From Phallusia mammillata (taxonomy: Eukaryota > Chordata > Ascidiacea > Phlebobranchia > Ascidiidae): 64,000 nt of DNA. The DNA is taken from NCBI GenBank assembly GCA_003260075.1, contig QLIY01000832.1, positions 1-64,000 of the forward strand. Reading direction: 5' to 3'. The notes below the pieces were generated by a model. That model did no database searches, had not been told where the DNA came from, and was given only the letters and a program-made list of their open reading frames with translations. Position 1 is the first letter of the stretch. The number at the start of each line of letters is the position of its first letter. The position numbers and the translations under genes were made by a program. Below, piece after piece: positions 53,601 through 64,000 of the stretch.

Positions 53601-54025
53601 GTAACCAGTTTAGACGCACCCAGGAAAGTAGTTATAAATCTGTTATAATCGAAGCCAGAGAATTTGATTGTGGATTACTGCCGAGAATTAGACTGCTTCG
53701 CTAAATTGCTTAGGATTACTTAAACAAAATTAACGAGAATATACCTGATTGCTTTTGTCTATTTATCAAGGAACAAGTGGCCCCCCCCCCAACCAGTTTA
53801 GACGCACCCAGGAAAGTAGTTATAAATCTGTTATAATCTAAGCCTGAGAATTTGATTGTGGATTACTGCCGAGAATTAGACTGCTTCGCTAAACTGCTTA
53901 GGATTACTTAAACGAAATTAACGAGAAAATACCTGATTGCTTTTGTCTATTTATCAAGGAACAAGTGCGGATTTAGAACAAAAATACAGTAGGGTTAAAT
54001 CAGTTGAATTTCAATAAACTTCAGA

Positions 54026-56810
54026 ATGGCAACCTGCGGTCGTCTACGTTTAATTGAACAGGGACTTAAGACGGCTCCGTTTATTTTGGTAAGTTTAATG
54101 TCATTTTTTCATTTTTATTTACTTCTTGCTTTGCAACAAATACTAATACGTTAGGTAATGTAAACGTACGGCCAAGACGTGTGTACAGATTGCTACTGGC
54201 AACTAATACGTACACATGTCAGTACGCTTGGATGAAGTGACAAGATTTTATATAACACTACACTAGGCAACATTGCTGACGTCAAGGGCACTGAAGCATG
54301 AAAAAGGGATTTTGAAAAACTCTTTTGTTGCCATGTAGCATTTAGACAAGATGGCCGGTTAAAAGCGTTCCGAATTTTGAAGTAGTACATTACTAGTACT
54401 TTTCCACAGTCTGCTTTCGAGCGGCATAGAAAATCGATTAACTGTCGTGGTAGTTCATGAGCATATTGGGAACCCGGTCGAACAGTAGCATCACATGTTT
54501 GGCTCTATTTGACTTTTTTTACCGCGGCAAAAGGCAATGACACATGAACGTACCGCCCAATTCATCACGTAAGGTCGTGTGTCCGCCATTTTTACCAAGG
54601 CAGCAAGATTTGAAATAGCTTTTGCTGACATTTTTAGGCAGTCCAGCAGCAGCTGTGTGGTGTATGTCCAAATCTTAACGGCTGGTCCTTTCAGACTGGT
54701 GTCATATTGCTGTTCCATGCTTTGTTTTATCGCTGAGCGCATTGCAGCACACACACTCATGTACACACGGACTGGTCGTTCGGGTTAAAATAGACCGCGT
54801 GTCACTGCGTCACAAAAACGTCATCTGCACAGGGACGTATGACTAATATGTATGTACAAAACGCGTGATTTTGTGCATAGATTATGTGCAAAGACGTGTA
54901 CCATTTATCGGTGTAAGAAACAAAGCAACATGAGGTTAAAACCCATGACATACAAACTCAAATGCCTTAAAGGTCGGGTTTAGTTCTTTTTTCGAACAGC
55001 ATTTAAGCTTATAATACATGTGTTTAAATTGGTAATTAGGATACCCCCCCCCCCAGACTGGTGTCATATTGCTGTTCCATGCTTTGTTTTATCGCTGAGC
55101 ACATTGCAGCACACACACTCACACTCACACACACACACGGACTGGTCGTTCGGGTTAAAATAGACCGCGTGTCGCTGCGTCACAAAAAAACGTCATCTAC
55201 AGAGGGACGTATGACTAATATGTACAACAAAAAGACGTGTACCATTTGCAACATGAGGTTAAAACCCAAGACACACTAACTCAAATGCCTAAAAAGTCGA
55301 GTTTAGTTTCTTTTTTCGAACAGCATTTGTTATACATCTGTGCAAATTGGTAATTAGGATATCTCTTTTATCACAAACTTGCAAAATTCCACCAGTTAAT
55401 GGCACGACAGTGGATTTTGGTGGCCTGCCAAATCGTGACGGCCAGAATGTCACGCAATACCGGCTGTTACACGAAGCCTTAATGAGTTTTGAGCAACACC
55501 AATCGCTTGTTTGTGCTTGAAAGAAACTGTTACTGTCCCAGAGTTGTAAAAGGGTACTAAATTGAGGCCCGAACCGGACCTTTTTAAACAAGACCTGAAT
55601 TTGGTCCAAAACTTGATAAAATACTCGAAAGGTTAAACTATGTCTTCCTACCATAATGTTTGCTTTAAAAAAAATAAACGATTAATTGATTGAAAGCTAT
55701 GACACAAACCAGCCGAAGTGTACAGTCAGGCCCAAATCCAGATCGTTTTAAACTCTGTAATAGCAAAATGTAAAAGATTCAAGTAAAAGTTTTAACCTCT
55801 TTATATCTTAAACCTTTAAATAAGTCAGTCCAGTTCTGTTCGCCGCTTGTCACATTTGCAAAGTGTTAAGACTTGTGTGTTTAATATATGTTCAAACTTT
55901 TCATTGTCCCCCCCCCCACTTGCAAAATTCCACCAGTTAATGGCACGACAGTGGATTTTGGTGGCTTGCCAAATCGTGACGGCCAGAATGTCACGCAATA
56001 CCGGCTGTTTACGCGAAGCCTTAATGAGTTTTGAGCAACACCAATCGCTTGTTTGTGCTTAAAAGAAACTGTTGCTGTCTCAATGTTATAAAAGGGTACA
56101 AAATTGAGGCCCGAACCCGACCTTTTGAAACAAAGCCCGAATTCGGTCCAAAAGTTGATAAAATACTCGAAAACCGAAAGGTTAAAACGATGCCTCCCTA
56201 TCATAATGTTCGTTTTAAAAAAATAAACGATTGATTGATTGGTCATGACACAAACCAGCCTAAGTGTACAGTTAGGCCCAAATCTAGCTCGTTTTAAACT
56301 TAATCTCTTTACTAAAAAGTAAAAGATCGCAACAGGTAAAAGTTTTAACCTTTTTTATCTTCAACTTTTAAATAAGTCAGTCCAGTTCTCTTAGCGCGTG
56401 TCACATTTGCAAAGTGTTAAGACTTGTGTTTTTGATTTGTGTTTAAAATTTTTATTTCTTGTGTTACAGATTCGGCGACTTGCATCAAACACATCATTTA
56501 AGGTCAGTACTGACTCTTCTATTTTATTTTTCTCAAAAACGTGCCTTGGAATGTTTTTTGTGACGAAAAATTATTATCAAATGGCAAAACTAATTCGTTT
56601 TGTCAAGTTGTTGTTTAGCTCGGAAACTGTAAAACTGGACTTTATGTTAAATCAGGGTATTGGGATTCTTTGTGTTCAGAAATGCCACCTAACAATATAT
56701 ATACTTCCTCCCCAAAGGCTTTGTTTGTTTTGTCATGTCATCACTATAATATCCCGTTTCCATGGCCGTTGGTCCGATCGGACTTTTAAAAGTCGAGGAG
56801 GTCCGCGAAA

Positions 56811-56871
<61 letters not shown>

Positions 56872-58408
56872 TGAAATGGCGGAAAAGTCCGATCGGACCA
56901 ACGGCCATGGAAACGGGATATAAGCTTGGGCCCTTGGGGTTTGAAAAAAATATACGTAAATATTTAGTTTCATTTCAGGCTGCAGGTGCTCAGCAAGCGT
57001 CCCTGAGCTAATAGATCTTATATGTTAAGTTTACATACTGATTTTCCTTTATTGTTGCAATTAGTTTCTGCAAAACTTAGCCAAATTTAATAATTACTGC
57101 ACGATGCAACTTGCAACATAAGATAACAGGAAATGATGGTTTGTCGTGTCGCAACCAAATGCCAAATTTGCTAAACGACAAGTCGAACGCGTAAGGCTGG
57201 GTCTTTTTCTTGTTGAATTAAGGCTAAATAACTGGTTTTTGATTAACCGGCGTATTTTGTGACCGGTGTTTCGGCTTCCTTGTCATACAACCTCGTAATT
57301 TGTGTAGACCGCACAATAGCAAATGCCTACAGGCGCATTTTGCGGCATTTAAAATAAAATAAAAATGTTTGCAAATTAATATGCTGCATAACGATGTCAA
57401 ACACGCATGCATGTCACACGTTTTAGCCGCGCGCCGACTATACTGACATTTTCCCATTTCTAAGGGACAAATGTCACATAAAAAACGAACATGGTGTGAT
57501 GTGCTGTAGCTAAACGCGAAACAAAACGTAAAGTCACGTGATTTCCTGACCCGCTAATCAAGTTGGATATCCAAAATCAAGATTTTCATTTGTTCATCCA
57601 GGCGGCAGACCTACAGTATCGTTTCACCCGCCACCCACACGCCAAACCCGAAAACCCGGACGAATGTTTGTTCGGAAAAAACTTCACTGACCACATGCTG
57701 GCCATCAAGTGGGACAAAGACCGGGGCTGGTCATCACCGGTCATCAAACCACTCGAAAATATCAGTCTTCATCCGGCTACGTCAGTTTTTCATTACGCAA
57801 CAGAGGTGAGAATGCGTCACAAGATGTTTAGCTGTCTGAAATAACAGAGCCGGCTTGCGTTTCGTGTTAAGATTTTCGTTTAGGCCGGTGCTAGTCATTA
57901 AATGTCATAGTTAAACCGGAAGCGGTTACGTAGTACATGATGCGTAAGTTACGTAGTGTTTGTCGTCATAAAACATGTGTAACGTCAATAGTTCAGAAAA
58001 TGTTAAAACTTGCTGATTATATAATGCCCCCCCCCCATAGTTAAACCGGAAGCGGTTACGTAGTACATGATGCGTAAGTTACGTGGTGTCTGTCGTCATA
58101 AAACATGTGTAACGCCAATAGTTCAGAAAATGTTAAAACTTGCTGATTATAATGATTTGAATTGGGCAATTTTTTTTCTCTTCACGAAAGCAGATGGATT
58201 TTCAGTCGCCGTAAATGTTGTGTTTCATTTTAATTGGTCTAATAAACTTGCCAAATGTGTCCTAAATCTCAAAATCCTGTCTTAAATAAGTGTCATGATT
58301 TGTTTAGGAAGCCGTAAAGTGGTTCGCCAATTCGAAATCCTTGCAGCAATTCACTGTCCTAAAGTTATCCCCTTTGTTCCATAGTGCAAGTTTGTAAAAT
58401 TAACCTTC

Positions 58409-58497
<89 letters not shown>

Positions 58498-61400
58498 TAT
58501 TGTTTTTTAATACACACTCCACTTTCAGGATGTTCAATTGACATGATATGCATGTGCGTTTTTGTACTAACACCCCATTTTCGATGTAAAACAGAGGAAC
58601 TCGTATTTCCTGGGCGTTGCTGTTTCAACAATTTAAACAACAAAACAGTCGAACACGTTCAATTCTAATTTTCTCCAATTTTTTTACACCCCTGTTTTTC
58701 CTCTCCTGCAACCTGTTAAATTTGAGCCAATAACTGTCTATTCCCCCCCCCCATATGAAAAGAATGAACCGAACCGCTACTAGAGCCTGTCTCCCGGTAA
58801 GAGAAAATGCTTTTTAAAAATGTTAGTTTGTCCCGGCTGAAGTTAAAAAGAAAACTACATTGTTCCTTTGCTCACATTCTGTTGCCTAAAACAGACAGTA
58901 CACGTTGTTTTAGAGTTAAATTATAAAATTTTTTTACATCCTTCAGAATGTGTTGATAGGACGTCATTTGTCCTTCGGTACTTTTGTCCGTATTGTTTTT
59001 TAATACACACTCCACTTTCAGGATGTTCAATTGACATGGTGTGCATGTGCGTGTTTGTACCAACACCCCATTTTCGATGTAAAACCGAGGAACTCGTGTT
59101 TCCTGGGCGTTGCCGTTTCAACAATTTAAACAAAAAAACAGTCGAACACGTTCAATTCTAATTTTCTCCAACTTTTTTACACCCCACAGAATCCTCTTTA
59201 CTCATTTGCCATAAAACTCGACTCATTTCTTGCGTGGTATAGTTTACGGTACCAGATTCTTTTGTGACTTCTCTGTACTTGCTTTGGGCATGTTTGTTTT
59301 GACAAATGTGCCTATTGATATACTTTAGACTTTTGACGAAGAAGAACTTATGAAATGTATCGGAGAACTGGTAAGAGTGGACCAGGAATGGGTTCCATAC
59401 TCAACCAAGGCATCCCTCTACATACGACCAACTATGATTGGAACAGAGGTAAAGAATAAGTTTAACTTCTTGTGATTTTTGCAATGGCACTAACAAAAAG
59501 CGCTGTTAGAAATAGCTTCGACAATCACAGCAAGAGAACACCTAACTGGTGGAACACAGCTTAGACGCGGTCGTACAAAAAGTTTTTAGAAAAATCGGCA
59601 AGAGATAGCCCATAACATTTTGTGGAAAAGTTGTGATACTTTTGCGACTTTGCCATTCGGCTAGTTTTATTAATTCAGCAATAAATTGCGCGATGACCGC
59701 GAAACTTAAATAATTTATCCGTCTCCACATCTCTGCCCCAGATTGTTAACAGGCCCGAAAAGTACAAGCCTGAAACCCGACCGAACCCGAATCGTTTTTG
59801 AGAAGCCCATTTAGGGCCGAAAGTTTAATTGAAAGGCCTATACATTGAAGCGACCAAAACAACAAACACAATAGACAATAGCGAACAATTGTTCTTCAAC
59901 AAGGCGTTTAAGGGCTGTGTTACATTAGGCAAGATCCAGCAACTAGCTACTTAGCTAGTTAAATTTATCAATAAATAAATCCCCCCCCCCAGCCTGAAAC
60001 CCGGCCGAACCCTAATCGTTTTTGTATACATTGAAGCGACCAAACAACAAACACAATAAAGAACAACTGTTCTTCAACAAGGCGTTTAAGGGATGTGTGA
60101 CATTAGGCAAGATCCAGCAACTTGCTACTTAGCTAGTTAAATTTATCAACAACAAAACTGACAGAGAGTGTAAAGTCAGGCCCGAATCAAACCCGTTTTT
60201 TGAAGAAACCCGAACCCGACCCGGCTTAAAACTCTGTCTCTGCCTTAGTTACAATTTTGCTTCAAGGTAAAGTTTAAAATTCACGTTGAAACTTGTTTTT
60301 TGTAGCCTTCCCTGGGAGTAAACATATCTAACTCAGCCCTTCTCTATTGCATCACATGCCCGGTTGGTCCTTACTTTACAACAGGAACATTCAATCCCGT
60401 TTCACTGATGGCTGATCCCAGATTTGTCCGAGCAGCCAAGGGTGGAGTTGGTGCTTACAAGTTAGGAAGGTAGGGCTTTACTTTACTGAGAGAAGAAAAT
60501 ATAAGTTTAAACTTATGCCTTGGTAAAATCTTGTCTGACTTTAAAAAAAAAATCTGTGATGATTTTGTCGCAATATTTACAGAAAAAATGGATATTTTAG
60601 AAATAAATAAATAATTCGAGCGCCAACTTTCAATGGAAATCCCCATTTTAGGCACACAAATTCAAATATTTTTTTTTTAAATACCATCTATGAAGGAGAA
60701 AAGAACCATTGAACACATAGTGGGCATTGTTTGCGTTTCATTACAACATCCCAAAACATTTCCTACACTTGTGGTTGTGGGACTTTTTTTGGAATTGTTT
60801 AACACACAGTTTTAAACCGCCCATGTTTCCTTGTATTCAACATGCTCGTTTACTTTCCTTCAGCAACTACGGACCCACAATCGGAATTCAGGAGGAGGCA
60901 TTGAAACGGGGATGCCAACAGGTCCTCTGGCTTGCTGGCGAAGATCACAAAGTAACTGAAGTCGGAACAATGAACGTCTTCATTTATTGGATCAACGAAC
61001 AAGGAGGTTCGTACTTTGACAAGAGTTGTAAGCGAGCCTGCAATTGGGACCCGAACCGGATTGAAAAAGAAAACAAAAAACGTCCAAATCAGACCCGAAT
61101 GTTATTGAACATGCGGCAAAAAAGAATGCTGCGCGTAAAGTCATGCCCAAACCTGTTGTATTAAACCTCAAGTCCTAACTCGGCCCGAAAAGACTGGTCC
61201 GAGTTGCAACACGTTTCAGTTTCAATGCAAAATCGTTCACTGACTTGTGTTGCAAGTTTTAACTATTTTGTGGAGATAACAAACTTATTTCTGACCTCGA
61301 TTTGGTAAAATGAAATTACAGCCAGGGTTGTGGAGTCACTTAAAAAAAGTTACAAACACCGACTCCACTGAATTTAAGTAATCTGACTCTATGAACAAAG

Positions 61401-62885
61401 CTTTCACTACTCCAACTTTGCAATATTACAAAAAGTGCTATTCCATCGACTCCACCTTAAAACGTGTCCCTCTACTCCACAAATCTGCATACAGTCTATC
61501 CGTACTGGCTATTCGAGAGCAATCGGTTTCAGCATCTCCATGGTTTACTTGCAGAGAAGGAACTGGCCACAATGCCTTTGGACGAAGGCATCGTGCTTCC
61601 TGGTGTAACCCGGTCATCACTCATGGAGCTTGGACGAACCTGGGGGGAGTTTAAAGTGGTCGAAAAGATCATCACCATGAATGACGTCATCAAGGCGCTC
61701 AACGAAAACAGGGTAAGCCTCAAAAGTGATGTAGAACTAGCGTTGAATTTTTCCTTGTCAATATTTAGTTGTTACCACCGTTTTCGTAGCTGTAAGTTTA
61801 CTAATTTTTTTTTATGGTCAATTTGTTTGACAAATATGTTTGAGCCCTAAACAAATTTAAAAGTTCAAAACTGCAAGAAATCTTTTTTTTGGTGCCATCT
61901 TCTTAGCTGTATGGTTAACTAAAATAGCAAAACCAAATCATTTTTTTATCTTAAACAGTTGCTGGAGATGTTTGGTGCTGGAACAGCTTGCGTAGTTTGT
62001 CCGATCAGCCGAATTCTGTATATGGAACAAGACCTGAGCATTCCCACGATGGAAAATGGACCTGATGTCGCATCCAGGTTCTACCAAGAGCTAACAGACA
62101 TTCAGGTACAGAGCATGTTAATGTAACTTTTATATTGTCACTTTTGGGAAGGTTAAAAGTTCTGAAATTAAAGTTTACCCAAAGGCCTTCTAAATTGCGA
62201 CAAAATGTACGTGCGAACGTGCAAAAGAATTCTCTACTTTTAAAAAACAGCATGCACTGTTTGCAGTTTACTTTTTTTAAAGCATTGAACCCACAGATCA
62301 TGTTGTCATGAAGTCTCGTAAGCCTTCTGCACATTCGCACACTGTGGAAATGGGACATAGGTTACACTTACAATTATTACTATCTATACTGGCTATAATA
62401 TATTTTAAGTGTTTACAAATAAATTATCTATACGTTTTTGTTCCTAATGTGCTTAGATGATCAATATAAATGACATTAACTTTGTGAATTATTACCTATT
62501 TGATCTTTCTGTAATCATCAATATAGCGTCTTTGTACAAGCTTTGCAGAATCAACCATAATGAGGACTCATTAAGATGGCAAGCTCATCAAATAGCGTTT
62601 TAAGTCAGAATAAACTAAGTTTAACTCCATCCTAGCCGGGCCAATGTCTTTCCACTAGTTGATAATACCGATAAGACCTTACACATAGGTCGAGACAATG
62701 TGCACTGTCTGCAGCTTACTTATCATATTTTACAGTTTAAACTCAATAAACCTTCGCTGAGTTGCCTGAAAAAACAAACAAACTGTTATTCTTTCGTTTT
62801 GCAGTATGGGCGAGTTTCTCATGAATGGTCACACACGGTGGTTGAAGATGTCGAAGGCGTCGATGCCGCTAAAAATACGATTTAA
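54026..62885 (+). CDS. BCAT: branched-chain amino acid aminotransferase, mitochondrial type (exon 4 incomplete)
   Basis: Fold-type IV PLP enzyme that moves the amino group of Leu, Ile and Val to 2-oxoglutarate. Exons: 54026-54088, 56470-56502, 57602-57805, 58753-58796 (5' part missing), 59329-59448, 60306-60469, 60864-61006, 61555-61712, 61959-62105 and 62805-62885. All joins except the broken one keep frame. Exons 1-2 give an Arg-rich, acid-poor leader typical of a mitochondrial presequence, before SFKAADLQ. Landmarks: [42 protein letters not shown] (PLP-binding Lys), [29 protein letters not shown] and [10 protein letters not shown] (the CxxC redox pair of mitochondrial BCAT). The conserved FEGMKAF-RPxLN stretch, about 24 codons, is gone where C10 (58743-58752) abuts [14 protein letters not shown]. 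Without it the enzyme could not fold, so assembly loss is likelier than gene death. Exon 7 uses an unusual donor, GTTCGT. Confidence 0.92.
54693..55358. repeat. C11 duplication with a CA microsatellite in BCAT intron 1
   Basis: 54693-55043 is repeated at 55055-55358, with C11 at 55044-55054. The second copy has an expanded CACACA tract (about 55112-55139) where the first has a short one, and lacks about 45 bp found in the first. Confidence 0.85.
55375..56455. repeat. about 530-bp duplication around C10 in BCAT intron 1
   Basis: 55375-55907 (from ACTTGCAAAATTCCACC) is repeated at 55918-56455, with C10 at 55908-55917. Each unit holds a diverged CAGAG-family element (about 55539-55756 in the first). 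Confidence 0.85.
55539..55756. mobile_element. CAGAG-family TIR element, about 218 bp
   Basis: The left end CAGAGTTGTAAAAGGG and the right end (minus strand) CAGAGTTTAAAACG are inverted repeats. GGCCCGAACC-type motifs lie inside. The flanking 8 bases do not match. Confidence 0.6.
56749..56921. mobile_element. palindromic MITE with 39-bp arms and a C60 centre
   Basis: The first 39 nt (starting ATATCCCGTTTCCATGG) are exactly inverted at the right end (finishing CCATGGAAACGGGATAT). The core is replaced by C60 (56812-56871). The TA-ending arms would fit a Tc1/mariner-type MITE with TA duplication. It lies in BCAT intron 2. A hairpin would be hard to assemble, which fits the filler. Confidence 0.65.
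57907..58170. repeat. duplication around C10 in BCAT intron 3
   Basis: 57907-58026 (ATAGTTAAACCGGAAGCGG) is repeated at 58037-58170 with C10 at 58027-58036. The copies differ at few bases. Confidence 0.85.
58410..59190. repeat. C88, C10 and a displaced duplicate around BCAT exon 4
   Basis: 58498-58690 recurs at 58991-59185, but here the exon 4 fragment (58753-58796) lies between the two copies. C88 is at 58410-58497 and C10 at 58743-58752. Two assembly breaks meet in this intron-exon region. Confidence 0.8.
59738..60236. mobile_element. CAGAG-family TIR element with perfect 8-bp TSD
   Basis: The left end CCAGATTGTTAACAGGCCCG and the right end (minus strand) CAGAGTTTTAAGCCGGG are inverted repeats. 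TCTCTGCC flanks both sides (59730-59737, 60237-60244). C10 (59981-59990) punctuates an internal duplication (59767-59980/59991-60175). It lies in BCAT intron 5. Confidence 0.8.
61023..61209. mobile_element. CAGAG-family fragment in BCAT intron 7
   Basis: It starts AGAGTTGTAAGCGAGCC, has internal CCCGAACCGG, and ends GGCCCGAAAAGACTGGTCCG. It begins only 16 nt after the exon 7 donor. The ends are eroded and no target duplication is seen. Confidence 0.55.
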
Positions 62886-63278
62886 AGTCAACTGTTCCAC
62901 TGTATAAATTTCTTGATCTTCTTACCAATATCTGCTTAACGTTTATTGAAACCTTGTGGTCATTTGTGAAATGCCCGCGAGTTTTTGTCGCTGTCATGGT
63001 ATTCTGCCCCGGTGGTACTTACACTAAAAATACTGGTTTTGGCTATTTGTTCATTTAAGCTAATGTATTGTTTTGCAAACACAAAAGTCGAATCATTTTG
63101 TGGCCGGTTTTGCCAATGGTGTAGATTTAACCAATCGCAGGCTTTTATGAAAGCACGTGACAGAAAAAATAACATGGCGAGGTTTACCCTATCTACTAAA
63201 ATTTCGTGGTACCAAATTAACATAGCCTTAGGAAATTTGAACTTAAATGACATCACGTGATATATATAAACCTTGTGA

Positions 63279-63806
63279 TTGGTTAAAACTGCCTTAACAT
63301 GTCAAGCCTTACACCATACACAATATTTAAAAACTCTATTTTGCTTTGTTTTGTACCTAATTTACTTTTACTTGTGGTGGCTGGTTGGGGTTATGATGCT
63401 ATTTTATTCTTACTCGACCCTTAACTTTCATGAAGCAGGAAATAGCAAAGTTGGTCAAAAATGCAGGGTGAAAAATGAGCTGTTTTTGTTTTGTAATGTT
63501 TTTTCTCAACTATGTTTGATTGCACGTCAAAACTTGTGCAACCTTTTTGGGTTCAAACTTCGCGCACACCAAACCACATTCAAATTATTACACATTTTTG
63601 CTTTTTATGGTTTATTGCAACGGCTTCAAAAACATTTATGCATGGCGTTACCTAAAATCTTTACGATCACAGTTTTAATACGATACACAATATTTGTATC
63701 TGTGCACATCGTACTTGCATCTCAATTGATACACAAAACTCCTGAGTTTCCTTTCCAACTTGCCCATTTTTGTGTAACCTTTGCACCAGAAGTTCCAATT
63801 AACTAA
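63279..63806 (+). CDS. hypothetical 175-residue ORF downstream of BCAT
   Basis: An uninterrupted ATG-started frame of 176 codons in AT-rich DNA. I recognise no family. The product would be Leu/Phe-rich, with a hydrophobic stretch near residues 19-44 and a second near 148-168, and nine scattered Cys. It lies about 390 nt after the BCAT stop on the same strand. T-rich sequence has fewer stops on this strand, so it may be chance. It could also be part of a BCAT 3' UTR. Confidence 0.25.
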   Translation: MVKTALTCQALHHTQYLKTLFCFVLYLIYFYLWWLVGVMMLFYSYSTLNFHEAGNSKVGQKCRVKNELFLFCNVFSQLCLIARQNLCNLFGFKLRAHQTTFKLLHIFAFYGLLQRLQKHLCMALPKIFTITVLIRYTIFVSVHIVLASQLIHKTPEFPFQLAHFCVTFAPEVPIN

Positions 63807-64000
63807 ATCTTAACAGTTTGTTACTTGATAAAGTGAACTGTGACCATTTGGTTTATTTTCATTAGCGGTGAAGTATTTTATTTTTTACAGCAAACGCGTT
63901 TTTACTGGAAGTGTACTAACAGACAGTGTAAAACAAAATCAACTGGGTTTTCCTATCTTGATAATTCACGTCGCAAAGTAAGAAAATTCCATTATGACGT

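Larger units (their letters stand above)
47752..54025. other. gene-free, duplication-rich region before BCAT
   Basis: I find no supported exon. Units around C10-C12 runs: 48009-48136/48147-48273; 48737-49235/49248-50165; 50189-50312/50325-50450; 50714-50889/50900-51075; 52212-52451/52462-52713; 53603-53780/53791-53968. ORFs of 84 and 60 codons (51589-51843 and 53219-53401, both minus) have no recognisable domain. The right end should contain the BCAT promoter. Confidence 0.55.

Overview
This window is animal nuclear DNA. It is AT-rich and has spliced genes with short GT-AG introns, small non-autonomous DNA transposons and no operons. The gene content and the many diverged allele-like duplicate segments suggest a very heterozygous marine invertebrate. 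An ascidian such as Ciona is my best guess, but that is an inference, not something read directly.

Layout. (1) 1-17.8 kb, minus strand: a tandem cluster of rhodopsin-class GPCR genes that share one six-exon design. Gene A (64-1167) is cut by the window edge. Gene B (2900-6590) is complete. Gene C (8406-12297) carries two frameshifts. An intact near-copy of C's first exon lies at 13045-13366. Gene E (14879-17824) has an exon missing, and there is a stray second copy of its exons 3 and 4. (2) 17.8-22.4 kb: non-coding. (3) 22.4-28.1 kb, plus strand: a six-coding-exon class II aldolase/adducin-domain gene with a TATA box. (4) 28.1-34.3 kb: repeats only. (5) 34.3-41.0 kb, minus strand: an UNC-93-like membrane protein, eight exons, 604 residues. 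(6) 43.6-47.2 kb, minus strand: a single-CUB, single-pass membrane protein with a very basic tail, five exons, 471 residues. (7) 47.2-54.0 kb: repeats and duplicated segments. (8) 54.0-62.9 kb, plus strand: a mitochondrial-type branched-chain aminotransferase (BCAT) with one exon half missing. (9) 62.9-64 kb: BCAT downstream region with one unexplained ORF.

The most striking pattern is not a gene. The window is punctuated by about 35 pure G or C runs. Most are 10-12 nt and the rest are 32-98 nt. In about two dozen cases the sequence just before a short run is repeated, a few per cent diverged, just after it. All runs read G on the left of the N gap at 10.8 kb and C on the right. One C98 run sits exactly where a sister copy has 45 bp of ordinary sequence, and others delete conserved exon parts (BCAT exon 4, GPCR A exon 1). 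The best reading is that these runs are filler between unmerged contig or haplotype ends. The alternative, a real duplication process that leaves C tracts, is given as a finding to test.

Other content: several hAT-type MITEs with 8-bp target duplications, a terminal-inverted-repeat family starting CAGAG, an 85-bp perfect foldback, and Penelope-like fragments with hammerhead-ribozyme-like cores. The four gene systems (GPCR cluster, aldolase, UNC-93/CUB, BCAT) show no obvious functional link.
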